Assembly: GCA_937872775.1 (NCBI GenBank)
Contig: CALMUA010000247.1
Span: 1-37,693, forward strand
Reading direction: 5' to 3'
Source: an uncultured Ruminococcus sp.
GTDB taxonomy: Bacteria > Bacillota > Clostridia > Oscillospirales > Ruminococcaceae
Length of the DNA: 37,693 bases
The stretch's first letter is position 1, and every line of letters starts with the position of its first letter. Below the pieces are notes generated by a model. It was not told the DNA's origin and did not search any database. It was given only the letters and a program-made list of their open reading frames with translations. This document shows positions 1 to 8,120 of this stretch, piece after piece. Made by a program: the position numbers and the translations under genes.

Positions 1-10
1 ATTTTGTTTA

Positions 11-39
11 TAGAAAAAAGAATAGATATATGGTATAAT
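11..39 (+). promoter_or_regulatory. sigma-A promoter, extended -10, for the pectinesterase
   Basis: The -10 TATAAT (34-39) is preceded by TGG, giving the TGN extended -10 form. A weak -35, TAGAAA (11-16), sits 17 bases upstream. Transcription would start near 46, leaving a leader of about 27 bases with a strong GGGGG ribosome-binding site at 61-65. Confidence 0.6.
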
Positions 40-72
40 AAAAAAGTAAATTAATTGTAAGGGGGCATAATT

Positions 73-1806
73 TTGAGAATGTATTATCCAAAATGTGTGG
101 CAGTAGTTTTCTGTCTGATGTGTACTTTAAATGTATTAGCTGTAAAATCCGATTATAATTATGCAGGTGCATTAAGTACAGTATCAATATCGCCATATGC
201 TTATGACAACTCATCCCAGATTTTTATTATTTCTAAGTCTGATGATACGGTTACTGATCCTGAAATATCAATTTCGGGTAAAGTCAACAGAGCAGGCATA
301 ATAAAACTTGAAATTAACAGAGTATCTGTGTGTGATACAAAAATTGTTCAGGGTGGAACATTTTCTTTGAATGGTATGCTTTTGCCGGGAAGAAATGATG
401 TAAATCTGTATTTTACGGACAGTTTCGGTATGGTAACCAGAAAAACATTCAATTACGTTTTTATGCAGAGCTATGACATGGTAGTAGACAAGTTATATTA
501 CGGCAATAACGGAAATCTGATTGACGGTCATCGTGTGTATAATTCAATAGGTGCAGCACTTCAGGCTGCAGTACCTGGTACAGTTATTTTTGTAAAAAAT
601 GGTAGTTATAATGAAATGGTAATTGTCAGTGGTAAGGATATCAGTATAATAGGTCAGGATAGTCTTAAAACAAAAATATTTTATTCAGTTGCATCAAAAG
701 ATACAAACAGTATGACAGAGAGAAACTGCATGAAGATAAATGCATCAGCTGATAATTTTTCACTTGAAAATCTGACTGTAGAAAATTCGTATGAATATAA
801 AAACGGAAGTGGTGAACAGGCAGATGCTGTCTGTGTACTTGCGGATCGTGCTGTTTTTTCAAATGTAAGATTTGTAAGCCTTCAGGATACACTACTTGCC
901 GATTCATTATCGTCATCAGTTATAGCACGACAATATTTCTATAAATGTTTTATTACAGGAAACGTTGACTTTATTTACGGGAGGGGACGTTCATATTTTC
1001 ACGACTGCGATATAGTTGGAAGGTATACACCATATAAGAAGGATGGCTGCTTTACCGCACCCCGAACAGATATAAGCAGCAGATACGGATTTGTTTTCAG
1101 CAACTGCAGATTTACGGTTGAAAACGGTATTACTGACGGCAGCTACAGGCTTGGACGACCGTGGGGTGCAGACGCTGCTATGGCAGTTGTAAACTGCTAT
1201 ATGGGACCGTGCGTTGTAAACACAGCATACAGTGATATGAGCGGAAATCTTTATAAAAATGCGCGTTTTTGTGAGTACAGATCATTTGGTAGGGGTGCAG
1301 CCATAAATAGTGACAGACCTCAGATACCGGAATACACAATTTCAGAATATACAGCTGAAAATGTATTTGCTGACGGAATAAAAAATAAGTTTGATTTTGA
1401 GGAACGAATGGATAAAATGTATATTGATTCGTCAGAACCTGTAACTACACATCAGACAACCACAGTATCCGCAGTAACTACGTCGTCACATACGGTTACA
1501 ACAACTGGGGCACCCGAAACAACTTATGAGGAAGTTAAGAAAGTAATATACGGTGATGTTAATAATAATAGTAATGTTGATATTACTGACCTCACAATTC
1601 TCAGTCAGTATCTTCTGAAGGATGTAAGTTTTGATCAGAATCAGCTTTATGCAGCAGATGTAACAGGGGATGGGGACGTAAATCTCGGTGATCTGGCACA
1701 TCTTAAGCAATATATCATGAAGGAAAATATTATATTAGGACCAGATATGTACCCGAAGGTGCAGGGCGATCGGAAAGCCCTGCAAAAACCTCAGGAATTT
1801 TCATAA
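73..1806 (+). CDS. Secreted pectinesterase (CE8) with C-terminal dockerin
   Basis: Pectin methylesterase removing methyl groups from pectin outside the cell, predicted to dock onto a cellulosome. Residues 1-24 are a signal peptide. Residues about 30-135 form a beta-rich, Ig-like stretch of unclear role. The CE8 domain follows (about 140-420) with the family motifs GSYNE, a Gln in the GEQAD stretch, QDTL, GNVDFIYG and LGRPWG, so the catalytic Gln, two Asp and Arg appear present. A Thr-rich linker (about 455-490) leads to two dockerin calcium-binding repeats, starting DVNNNSNVD and DVTGDGDVN. TTG at 73 is the best start, since the GGGGG site is about 7 bases upstream; ATG at 79 is possible. The last 12-18 residues lie beyond the usual dockerin end and are encoded largely by a palindromic repeat also found in the glnA-like leader. 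The gene is monocistronic and convergent with the LCP gene. Confidence 0.93.
   Translation: MRMYYPKCVAVVFCLMCTLNVLAVKSDYNYAGALSTVSISPYAYDNSSQIFIISKSDDTVTDPEISISGKVNRAGIIKLEINRVSVCDTKIVQGGTFSLNGMLLPGRNDVNLYFTDSFGMVTRKTFNYVFMQSYDMVVDKLYYGNNGNLIDGHRVYNSIGAALQAAVPGTVIFVKNGSYNEMVIVSGKDISIIGQDSLKTKIFYSVASKDTNSMTERNCMKINASADNFSLENLTVENSYEYKNGSGEQADAVCVLADRAVFSNVRFVSLQDTLLADSLSSSVIARQYFYKCFITGNVDFIYGRGRSYFHDCDIVGRYTPYKKDGCFTAPRTDISSRYGFVFSNCRFTVENGITDGSYRLGRPWGADAAMAVVNCYMGPCVVNTAYSDMSGNLYKNARFCEYRSFGRGAAINSDRPQIPEYTISEYTAENVFADGIKNKFDFEERMDKMYIDSSEPVTTHQTTTVSAVTTSSHTVTTTGAPETTYEEVKKVIYGDVNNNSNVDITDLTILSQYLLKDVSFDQNQLYAADVTGDGDVNLGDLAHLKQYIMKENIILGPDMYPKVQGDRKALQKPQEFS
1752..1783 (+). repeat. Half copy of a dispersed palindromic repeat inside the pectinesterase 3' end
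   Basis: This 32-base segment matches the reverse complement of 31188-31219 with 2 mismatches and that of 31271-31302 with 3. It begins CCCGAAGG and contains a 7-bp stem, GCAGGGC (1761-1767) with GCCCTGC (1777-1783), around a 9-base loop. The second hairpin of the full unit is missing here. It is read in frame as the C-terminal tail of the pectinesterase. Confidence 0.85.
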
Positions 1807-1826
1807 CCCTGCCCTCTAATACCTGA
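1791..1826 (-). terminator. Possible terminator of the LCP gene
   Basis: TCAGG (1791-1795) can pair with CCTGA (1822-1826), and read on the minus strand the hairpin is followed by GGTTTTTG. The stem is only 5 bp and the loop is long. No better terminator is visible between the convergent genes. Confidence 0.35.
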
Positions 1827-1838
1827 TAGTAAAAACAA

Positions 1839-3116
1839 CTACGACAGATATATTTTTTCTTTTATTATCTGTGTATTTGCTGCAAAATCAACACCGAGTA
1901 TTGACTGTCCGTCTCCAGTTTCATCATACCACCATGTATCCTCAGCAGGAATTCTGTACTGTTGAATATCATACCCTATAAGAAGCATCGGTAATCTTAA
2001 AGAAAGGAGATACATATCAGATACAGAAAGATCTGTACCAATGTAAGGAAGTGCTTTTTTAATATTTTTATTGAGAGTAATTGGATTTACAGATTTCATA
2101 TTTGCAAGTATCTGGTTTACTACAGTACGCTGGCGCTGTGTTCTTTCAAAGTCTGCATCACCTACATACCGTATACGACTGTATGAAAGAGCCTGTTTTC
2201 CGCTTAGCTTATACTTTCCTGCACCAGGCAGAAAATCAGAATCAGGATCATCACCCATTATTTCATTTACTTCGCTGTACAGAATAGTATTTATTGCTTC
2301 TGCTTCCGAGTCTGATACAGTGATCTCAACTCCTCCTACAGCATCAACGATATACGCTACGGCCGAAAAGTTTACAGTTACGCATCCGTCGATCCTTACA
2401 TGAAAGCTGTCTTCAATAGTATTTATCAAAAGCTCACAGCCTCCGTATGAATATGCGGCATTTAGTTTTTCAGAACCGTATCCTTCTATTTCTGTATACA
2501 TATCACGCATAAATGATGTCATCTGTATTTTTTTATTCTTTTTATTTATTGACATAAGTATCATGGAGTCAGAAAGACCTCTTGTCGATGTATCCCTGGC
2601 ATCTGTTCCTATAACTAGTATATTTTTAACATCTGATGAATACAGCATATTGCTTTCATTATTTTTATACTGACCTGTATTTTCAATAGGGGATACCTTT
2701 GTTATATAATATAAAGCAAATGCAGAATAAACCGTAAATAAGAGGATTGCAATCAAAAAAACTGTAAACATCAACCTGCTGAATGGGCTTCTTTTTTTCT
2801 TTTTCTTTTTAGGTGCTGTCTGAACATTCTTAACAGGGGGAGCACTATTATCAGGGTTTATACTTTTTAAAGGCTGCCTGGGGTCTGCAGGACGTTGACC
2901 TGCACTGTGGGATTGAGGCTGAGGTCTTCTTGTACTATGATGCTGTGACTGCTGTTCAGGCATCCGTTTCATTGACCCTGCTGTACTATTTCTTTCCGGT
3001 GATCCGGGCTTTTTAGAAACTTTAAAAACCTTTGTGCTGTCTGATGGAACAGCGTTATTGGTCGGAATTTTAAATTTCAATGTATCCTGTGCTTCGTTAT
3101 TTTTTTCTGTTGACAT
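1839..3116 (-). CDS. LytR-CpsA-Psr (LCP) family cell-wall glycopolymer ligase
   Basis: LCP proteins transfer teichoic acids or capsular polymers from undecaprenyl-phosphate carriers to peptidoglycan at the outer membrane face. The 425-residue product has an unusually long cytoplasmic N-terminus (1-109) rich in Pro, Gln, Ser and Lys, ending in a run of six Lys. One membrane helix follows (about 115-138), then the LCP domain from about 165. It shows the hallmarks: NILVIGTDARD, then SDSMILMS, then SFMRDMY, and near the end SYSRIRYVGDADFERTQRQR, covering the conserved Arg and Asp residues that bind the pyrophosphate. AAAGGA lies about 7 bases before the ATG. The gene is alone, from a promoter about 180 bases upstream. 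Which polymer it attaches cannot be read from the sequence. Confidence 0.93.
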   Translation of the reverse strand: MSTEKNNEAQDTLKFKIPTNNAVPSDSTKVFKVSKKPGSPERNSTAGSMKRMPEQQSQHHSTRRPQPQSHSAGQRPADPRQPLKSINPDNSAPPVKNVQTAPKKKKKKRSPFSRLMFTVFLIAILLFTVYSAFALYYITKVSPIENTGQYKNNESNMLYSSDVKNILVIGTDARDTSTRGLSDSMILMSINKKNKKIQMTSFMRDMYTEIEGYGSEKLNAAYSYGGCELLINTIEDSFHVRIDGCVTVNFSAVAYIVDAVGGVEITVSDSEAEAINTILYSEVNEIMGDDPDSDFLPGAGKYKLSGKQALSYSRIRYVGDADFERTQRQRTVVNQILANMKSVNPITLNKNIKKALPYIGTDLSVSDMYLLSLRLPMLLIGYDIQQYRIPAEDTWWYDETGDGQSILGVDFAANTQIIKEKIYLS

Positions 3117-3296
3117 TTTTTTTTCCTTTCAAAAGGTGATGTAGATTTTAGTTATTGTTAAACTTTACGTAACTTTCAAATTTATACGTACAGCTGGTTG
3201 TTAAGTCAGAAAATATATAAATAGAGTCAGATTAATAGAAACTAATTTCTAATAGTTGTTCATATATTTGTATAAAAGATGCAGTAACTATATATA

Positions 3297-3325
3297 ATTA
3301 TACAACGTTAATTATATATGGTCAA
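3297..3325 (-). promoter_or_regulatory. sigma-A promoter for the LCP gene
   Basis: On the minus strand, TTGACC (3325-3320), a 17-base spacer and a perfect TATAAT (3302-3297). Transcription would start near 3290, giving an unusually long leader of about 170 bases. Just before the start codon a short inverted repeat (CCTT/AAGG, about 3122-3136) overlaps the ribosome-binding site. I see no other recognisable element in this leader. Confidence 0.72.
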
Positions 3326-3347
3326 GCCGTTTTAAGGAGTAGAAATA

Positions 3348-3386
3348 AAAAATCCGGACTATCATTTTGTGATAATTCCGGATTTT
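3348..3386 (-). terminator. Intrinsic terminator of the DHH gene
   Basis: A near-perfect inverted repeat with AATCCGGA and TCCGGATT arms and an inner TATCA/TGATA extension around a short loop. It is flanked by A and T runs on the two sides, so it could act in both directions. On the minus strand it ends in a run of six T, directly after the DHH phosphoesterase stop codon. Confidence 0.85.
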
Positions 3387-3393
3387 TATATAT

Positions 3394-4317
3394 TTAATAT
3401 GTATTTTTGTAGTTTACTATTTCATCAATAAGTAAAGTAACATTTTCGGCCATTGATTCATCAGAGAACTGGCATGTTCCTACAACACGATGACCGCCTC
3501 CGCCGTATTTGAGCATAAGACTACCTACATTTACTATTGATGTTCTGTTAAGTATGCTGTGACCAACGGCACATGAACATCCTTTGCCGCCTTTTCCGTT
3601 TACAATCCATACAGAGATGTTCTGCTCAGGATACAGGCTGTAAATTGTAAATCTGTTTCCTGAGTATATTGTATTTACTCCTCGCAGATCAGTTATTATA
3701 ACATCTTTCTGAATTTCAGTATGTTCCTTTATCATTTGTATAAAAAGTTCATTCTGTTTTTTATACACTTCAATTCGTTCCTGTATGTCAGGCAGGGCAA
3801 GAATTTCATCTGTAGACATAGTTCTGCAACAGTTAAGAAGCTTTTCCATAAGCTGATAGTTGCTTATTGTAAAATTCCTGAAACGACCGAGTCCTGTACG
3901 CGGGTCCATAAGGAACCCCACAAGTATCCAACCATCAGGTTCAAGAACTTCTTTAATTGTAAGTTGACCTGAGTCTACCTTGTCAACAGCCTCCATTATA
4001 TCGTTAAAATGTGAAAAGCGTTTTTCTCCTCCGTAATAATCATAAATAATTTGTGCACAGGAAGGAGCCATTCTGCTTTCACCTTTGTATTTTCCCTCAA
4101 GCTCGTTTCGTTCAAATTCACTTGAATGGTGATCAAACCAAAGTCCGCATCCTTCTACAAATGGAACATTTGCAAGAACATCATTTTTATCAATTGGTAT
4201 CAGTCCATCCTGAAGATCTTTAGGATGAACAAATTTCCATGAATCTATAATCCCTACTTCAATAAGCAAAGCTCCGCATACAAGTCCATCAAAGTCCGAT
4301 CTCGTTAAAAGTCTCAT
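3394..4317 (-). CDS. DHH-family phosphoesterase (exopolyphosphatase-like)
   Basis: A metal-dependent phosphoesterase of the DHH/DHHA1 superfamily, 307 residues. The N-terminal DHH domain shows RSDFDGLVC near residue 6 (in place of the common HxxxDxDA) and the DHH triad in WFDHHSSEF near 61-69. The C-terminal DHHA1 domain carries the glycine-rich GGGGHRVVG motif near 273-281, which binds substrate phosphate in the family. Relatives cleave polyphosphate, oligoribonucleotides or cyclic dinucleotides; I cannot choose among these. The missing first His and the single compact architecture argue against RecJ and against membrane-bound GdpP. A GGGGG ribosome-binding site sits 8 bases before the ATG. 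It is monocistronic, with its own promoter and terminator. Confidence 0.85.
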   Translation of the reverse strand: MRLLTRSDFDGLVCGALLIEVGIIDSWKFVHPKDLQDGLIPIDKNDVLANVPFVEGCGLWFDHHSSEFERNELEGKYKGESRMAPSCAQIIYDYYGGEKRFSHFNDIMEAVDKVDSGQLTIKEVLEPDGWILVGFLMDPRTGLGRFRNFTISNYQLMEKLLNCCRTMSTDEILALPDIQERIEVYKKQNELFIQMIKEHTEIQKDVIITDLRGVNTIYSGNRFTIYSLYPEQNISVWIVNGKGGKGCSCAVGHSILNRTSIVNVGSLMLKYGGGGHRVVGTCQFSDESMAENVTLLIDEIVNYKNTY

Positions 4318-4350
4318 ATTTTTAGTCCCCCTTTTTTATAATGTGTACTC

Positions 4351-4379
4351 ATTATACATTATTTACTTCAAAAAAACAA
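4351..4379 (-). promoter_or_regulatory. sigma-A promoter for the DHH gene
   Basis: Minus strand: TTGTTT (4379-4374), 17-base spacer, TATAAT (4356-4351). The transcript would start near 4344, about 27 bases before the ATG. Confidence 0.65.
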
Positions 4380-4415
4380 TACATTTTATTATATTTTGTC
4401 TAAAGTAAACAAAAG

Positions 4416-4448
4416 GATCAGGGAATAACTGTTTGCCATTCCCTGATC
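4416..4448 (-). terminator. Intrinsic terminator of aspS
   Basis: A perfect 11-bp stem, GATCAGGGAAT (4416-4426) with ATTCCCTGATC (4438-4448), around an 11-base loop. On the minus strand it is followed by CTTTTGTTT, and it lies just after the aspS stop codon. Confidence 0.85.
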
Positions 4449-4459
4449 TATGATCTATT

Positions 4460-6229
4460 TTATTTTTCTTTTAAACTGATTCCGAGAATATCAAGGCTTT
4501 CCTTGTCAACCTGTGACGGACATTCTGACATAAGTTCGCTTGCATTCTGAACCTTAGGAAATGCTGTAACATCTTTCAGACTGTCGCATCCACACATAAG
4601 CATTGAAAGTCTGTCAAGACCAATTCCAAGACCACCGTGCGGTGGTGCACCATATTTGTAGGCTTCAACAAGGAATCCGAATTTTGCCTGAATTTCTTCT
4701 TCAGTAAGTCCGAGTGCCCTGAACATCTTCTGCTGGAGCTCATAATCAGTTATACGCATTGAGCCTGATGAAAGCTCAATTCCATTAAGTACAAGATCAT
4801 AAGCTTTGGCAAATACTTTTTCAGGTGCTGTATCAAGATACTGAAGACATTCGTTCATAGGCATTGTAAAAGGATGATGCATTGCAAGCCATGAATTACT
4901 TTCTTCATCCCATTCAAAGAACGGGAATTCTGTAATCCAGAGGAAGTTGTATGTGTCAGGGATAATGTCAAGCTTCCTGGCAACATGAAGTCTCAATGCG
5001 CCGAGAACAGGCAGTGTTACCTTGTTTTTGTCTGCAACGATCAATGCAACATCACCTTGCTTGCAGTCAATTGTATTTAAAATTTGTGATATTTCATCAT
5101 CTGTCATAAATTTTGAAAATGAACATGATGGCTTTTCATCTACCCATCTTATATATGCAAGACCTTTTGCACCGATACCCTTTGACATTTCTGTAAGCTT
5201 ATCAATTTCTTTTCTGGTAAGTACAGAAGCAGCATTCCTGGCAACTATTGCACGGACACTTCCTCCGTTTTCAATAGCTGAAGTGAATACACCAAAACCA
5301 CATGATTTAACAATATCTGAAATATCATTTATCTCCATACCGAATCTTGTATCAGGTTTATCTGAACCATAACGGTTCATTGCATCAGTGTATGTCAGAC
5401 GCTGTATAGGAAGTGAGATATCTTTTCCAAGAACAGTTTTAAACAGGTATGAAATAAAACCTTCTGTAGATTCAAGTATATCTTCAACATCAACAAATGA
5501 CATTTCAATATCTATCTGTGTAAATTCAGGCTGACGATCTGCTCTTAAATCTTCATCACGGAAGCAACGTGCAAGCTGTATATATTTATCCATACCTGAG
5601 ATCATCAGAAGCTGCTTGTAAATCTGAGGTGACTGCGGAAGCGCATAGAACTTTCCGTTGTGGACTCTTGATGGAATAAGATAATCTCTTGCTCCTTCAG
5701 GAGTGGATTTCATCATCATAGGTGTTTCTATTTCGATAAATCCGTTCTGATAATAATATTCTCTTGCAGCCTTTGCAATTTTATGACGCATGATGAGATT
5801 CTGCTGAAGCGGCTGTCTGCGGAGATCAAGATATCTGTATTTTAATCTGAGTTCTTCATTTACCTTTGTTTCATTCTGAATTTCAAAAGGAGTTGTCTGG
5901 GCTTTTGCAAGTATTCTTAAATCTGAAACGATGATTTCTATCTCACCTGTTCTGATGTCAGGATTCACACTTGCTCTTTTAGCTACTGTGCCTTTTGCCA
6001 TAAGTACAAATTCAGATCTGCATGAAGCAGCTTTTTCAAAAATACCCCTTGCAGTATTGTCATTGAATGCGAGCTGTACTATACCTGTTCTGTCTCTTAA
6101 ATCTATAAATATAAGATTGCCGAGATCTCTTATTTTCTGAACAAATCCGCCTACTGTAACTTCATTTCCGATGCCTTCTACATCACCGCAGTAGTGAGTT
6201 CGTTTTAAACCTATCATGTTATCTGCCAT
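4460..6229 (-). CDS. aspS: Aspartyl-tRNA synthetase
   Basis: Charges tRNA-Asp, a class II synthetase of bacterial size (589 residues). The N-terminal OB-fold anticodon-binding domain (about 1-105) carries the FIDLRDRTGIVQL stretch. Motif 2 is seen as FRDEDLRADRQPEFTQID (about 220-237), followed by the GAD insertion domain typical of bacterial AspRS (about 300-420). Motif 3 is GLGIGLDRLSML near the C-terminus (about 540). The ribosome-binding site AAAGGA is 9-10 bases before the ATG. It follows hisS, the usual Firmicute order, but a hairpin terminator lies in the 69-base gap, so aspS is probably transcribed partly by read-through or from an undetected promoter. Whether it is discriminating or also charges tRNA-Asn cannot be decided by eye. 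Confidence 0.97.
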   Translation of the reverse strand: MADNMIGLKRTHYCGDVEGIGNEVTVGGFVQKIRDLGNLIFIDLRDRTGIVQLAFNDNTARGIFEKAASCRSEFVLMAKGTVAKRASVNPDIRTGEIEIIVSDLRILAKAQTTPFEIQNETKVNEELRLKYRYLDLRRQPLQQNLIMRHKIAKAAREYYYQNGFIEIETPMMMKSTPEGARDYLIPSRVHNGKFYALPQSPQIYKQLLMISGMDKYIQLARCFRDEDLRADRQPEFTQIDIEMSFVDVEDILESTEGFISYLFKTVLGKDISLPIQRLTYTDAMNRYGSDKPDTRFGMEINDISDIVKSCGFGVFTSAIENGGSVRAIVARNAASVLTRKEIDKLTEMSKGIGAKGLAYIRWVDEKPSCSFSKFMTDDEISQILNTIDCKQGDVALIVADKNKVTLPVLGALRLHVARKLDIIPDTYNFLWITEFPFFEWDEESNSWLAMHHPFTMPMNECLQYLDTAPEKVFAKAYDLVLNGIELSSGSMRITDYELQQKMFRALGLTEEEIQAKFGFLVEAYKYGAPPHGGLGIGLDRLSMLMCGCDSLKDVTAFPKVQNASELMSECPSQVDKESLDILGISLKEK

Positions 6230-6260
6230 TGATATTTATCCTTTCCGGTAATCAAAAATT

Positions 6261-6290
6261 AAGGGAATCCTGAAGATAAGGATATCCCTG
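6261..6290 (-). terminator. Hairpin between hisS and aspS (terminator or attenuator)
   Basis: AAGGGAATCCT (6261-6271) pairs with AGGATATCCCT (6279-6289) with one mismatch. On the minus strand the T tract is weak (TTAATTTTTG). Since aspS follows directly, it may be leaky. Confidence 0.6.
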
Positions 6291-6298
6291 ATTTTTGT

Positions 6299-7621
6299 TT
6301 ATTTTTCTAGGCCATTTATAAATTTTTCTGCTTCTTCGCAGTTAAGCATAGCTGCAACTGCTTCATTTGAAAAATTATCAACAAAAGAATTGTCGAGGGC
6401 AAGCTCAATTTCTTTTCCGCTTTGCATATTCTTGATATTTACCATACCTGATTGTATTTCATTATCACCAAGGACCATTGTGTAAACAGCACCTGTTTTA
6501 TTTGCATATTTCATCTGTGCTTTGAGACTTCTGTTCATAAGGTCGTATTCTACTGTATAGCCTTCAGTACGAAGTCCTTTTGCAATAACTACAGCCTTTT
6601 CAAGTGCACTCTGTCCCATTGGTACAATGTAAAGATCACATTTTGATTTCTCCATGAAATCGCATCCCTGCTTTTCCATTGTCATTATCAGACGTTCAAT
6701 ACCTGCAGCAAAGCCGAGAGACGGTGTCTGAGGACCACCAAGCTCCTTTACAAGACCGTCATAGCGACCTCCTGCACATACAGTACCCTGTGCGCCAATA
6801 TCGGTTGTTATAAATTCAAAAACGGTTTTTGTATAATAATCAAGACCTCTTACAATCTTAGGGTTTACTTTGTATGCGATATTCATAGATGTCAGAATAT
6901 CTTTAAGTTTTTTAAAATGCTCAGAGCATTCGTTACACAGATAATCGGAAATAATCGGTGCATCCTGGGCAATATCGGAGCATACCGGACTTTTGCAGTC
7001 GAGTATACGCATAGGATTTTTCTCAAGTCTGCTAAGACATGTTTCGCAAAGGTCAGATTTTCTTTCCCCAAAATATTCTCTGAGTGCTTTATGATATTCA
7101 GCGCGGCATGAAGGACATCCTATGGAGTTTATATTAAGTTCAATGTTCTTAAGACCAAGTCTGTCTAAGAAATCATGTGCCATTGAGATCATTTCAGCAT
7201 CAGCAAAAGGTGAGGCACTTCCTATCATTTCAGCACCAAACTGGTGAAATTCTCTGAGTCTGCCTGCCTGAGGCCTTTCATGTCTGAAACAGGAAACAAG
7301 ATAAAAAACCTTCTGAGGGAGAGCATCATTGAGCATTCCGTTCTGCATTACTGCACGTATAGTTCCCGCTGTTCCTTCAGGTCTTAATGTGAACTTGCTT
7401 TCTTTTGCTATAACAGAATACATTTCTTTCTGTACTACATCGGTTGTTTCACCTACTGAACGCAGGAACAGGTCAGTGTTTTCAAATGTAGGAAATCTGA
7501 TTTCATTAAAACCGTATGTCTGTGCTGTACTCTGAGCAATCTGTTCTACTGTATACCATTTGTTTATTTCTGCCGGTGTAACATCTCCGGTACCAAGTGG
7601 TCTTTGAACTGTTAAAGCCAT
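6299..7621 (-). CDS. hisS: Histidyl-tRNA synthetase
   Basis: Charges tRNA-His, class II, 440 residues. Motif 1 and the opening RPLGTGDV are at residues 7-14. Motif 2 appears as FRHERPQAGRLREFHQFG (about 112-129). The HisRS-specific histidine A motif is present as GLDYYTKTVFEF (about 260-271), and motif 3 as GFAAGIERL (about 302). A Cys-rich insertion between about 165 and 235 contains several CxxC pairs, including one in GCPSCR, as in Bacillus-type HisRS, and may bind zinc. The C-terminal anticodon-binding domain starts near 330. The ribosome-binding site GGAAGG is rather far (about 14 bases) from the ATG. It lies 37 bases after mgsA, probably in the minD-mgsA-hisS transcript. Confidence 0.97.
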   Translation of the reverse strand: MALTVQRPLGTGDVTPAEINKWYTVEQIAQSTAQTYGFNEIRFPTFENTDLFLRSVGETTDVVQKEMYSVIAKESKFTLRPEGTAGTIRAVMQNGMLNDALPQKVFYLVSCFRHERPQAGRLREFHQFGAEMIGSASPFADAEMISMAHDFLDRLGLKNIELNINSIGCPSCRAEYHKALREYFGERKSDLCETCLSRLEKNPMRILDCKSPVCSDIAQDAPIISDYLCNECSEHFKKLKDILTSMNIAYKVNPKIVRGLDYYTKTVFEFITTDIGAQGTVCAGGRYDGLVKELGGPQTPSLGFAAGIERLIMTMEKQGCDFMEKSKCDLYIVPMGQSALEKAVVIAKGLRTEGYTVEYDLMNRSLKAQMKYANKTGAVYTMVLGDNEIQSGMVNIKNMQSGKEIELALDNSFVDNFSNEAVAAMLNCEEAEKFINGLEK

Positions 7622-7658
7622 ATTATAAATATAATCCTTCCGTAAATAAAATTAAGTA

Positions 7659-8063
7659 TTAAAATTCAGGTGTTCCATATGCACGCCAATCCAGATCTCC
7701 TCTTTCAAGAGCAAGAATAAGCGCTTCAGCTGTCGCAATGTTTGTTGCCACAGGCACATTGTGAACGTCACAGAGTCTCAGTAACTCAATGTCATTAGGT
7801 TCATTTGCCTTAGGTGTAATAGGATCCCTGAAAAACAGAAGGATATCTATTTCTCCGCATGAAATACGTGAAGACAGCTGCTGGTCACCGCCCTGTGAGC
7901 CACTTAGATATCTTTGAATATTAAGTCCTGTAGATTCACTTACAAGTTTTCCTGTTGTGCCTGTTGCGCATAAATGGTTTCTTGAGAGAATTCCGCAGTA
8001 AGCTATGCAGAACTGAACCATTAATTCTTTTTTTGAGTCATGTGCTATTAAAGCTATAGTCAT
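7659..8063 (-). CDS. mgsA: Methylglyoxal synthase
   Basis: Converts dihydroxyacetone phosphate to methylglyoxal and phosphate, a bypass that relieves phosphate limitation and sugar-phosphate stress. The 134-residue length fits the family. It has the opening IALIAHDSKK (His8 and Asp9), the phosphate-binding CATGTTG stretch (32-38), the SGSQGGDQQL segment carrying the catalytic Asp, and the HNVPVATNIATAE signature near 107. AAAGGA lies about 8 bases before the ATG. It is 57 bases after minD and 37 before hisS. In clostridia mgsA often closes the mre-min gene cluster, which fits this position. Confidence 0.96.
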   Translation of the reverse strand: MTIALIAHDSKKELMVQFCIAYCGILSRNHLCATGTTGKLVSESTGLNIQRYLSGSQGGDQQLSSRISCGEIDILLFFRDPITPKANEPNDIELLRLCDVHNVPVATNIATAEALILALERGDLDWRAYGTPEF

Positions 8064-8084
8064 ACTGATATTCCTTTCTTTATA

Positions 8085-8109
8085 ACAGATATACCTTAAT
8101 GATATCTGT
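8085..8109. repeat. 8-bp inverted repeat in the minD-mgsA gap
   Basis: ACAGATAT (8085-8092) and ATATCTGT (8102-8109) form a perfect stem with a 9-base loop just ahead of the mgsA ribosome-binding site. No T tract follows, so it is probably not a terminator. It may be a processing or stability hairpin. Confidence 0.5.
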
Positions 8110-8120
8110 ATTTGTGTATA

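Noticed and set aside
4541..4570. A TGAACC-N16-CATCTT match to the ECF-type promoter pattern on the plus strand
   Set aside because: It lies antisense within the aspS coding region, lacks the leading GGG, and no plus-strand gene follows. Probably chance.
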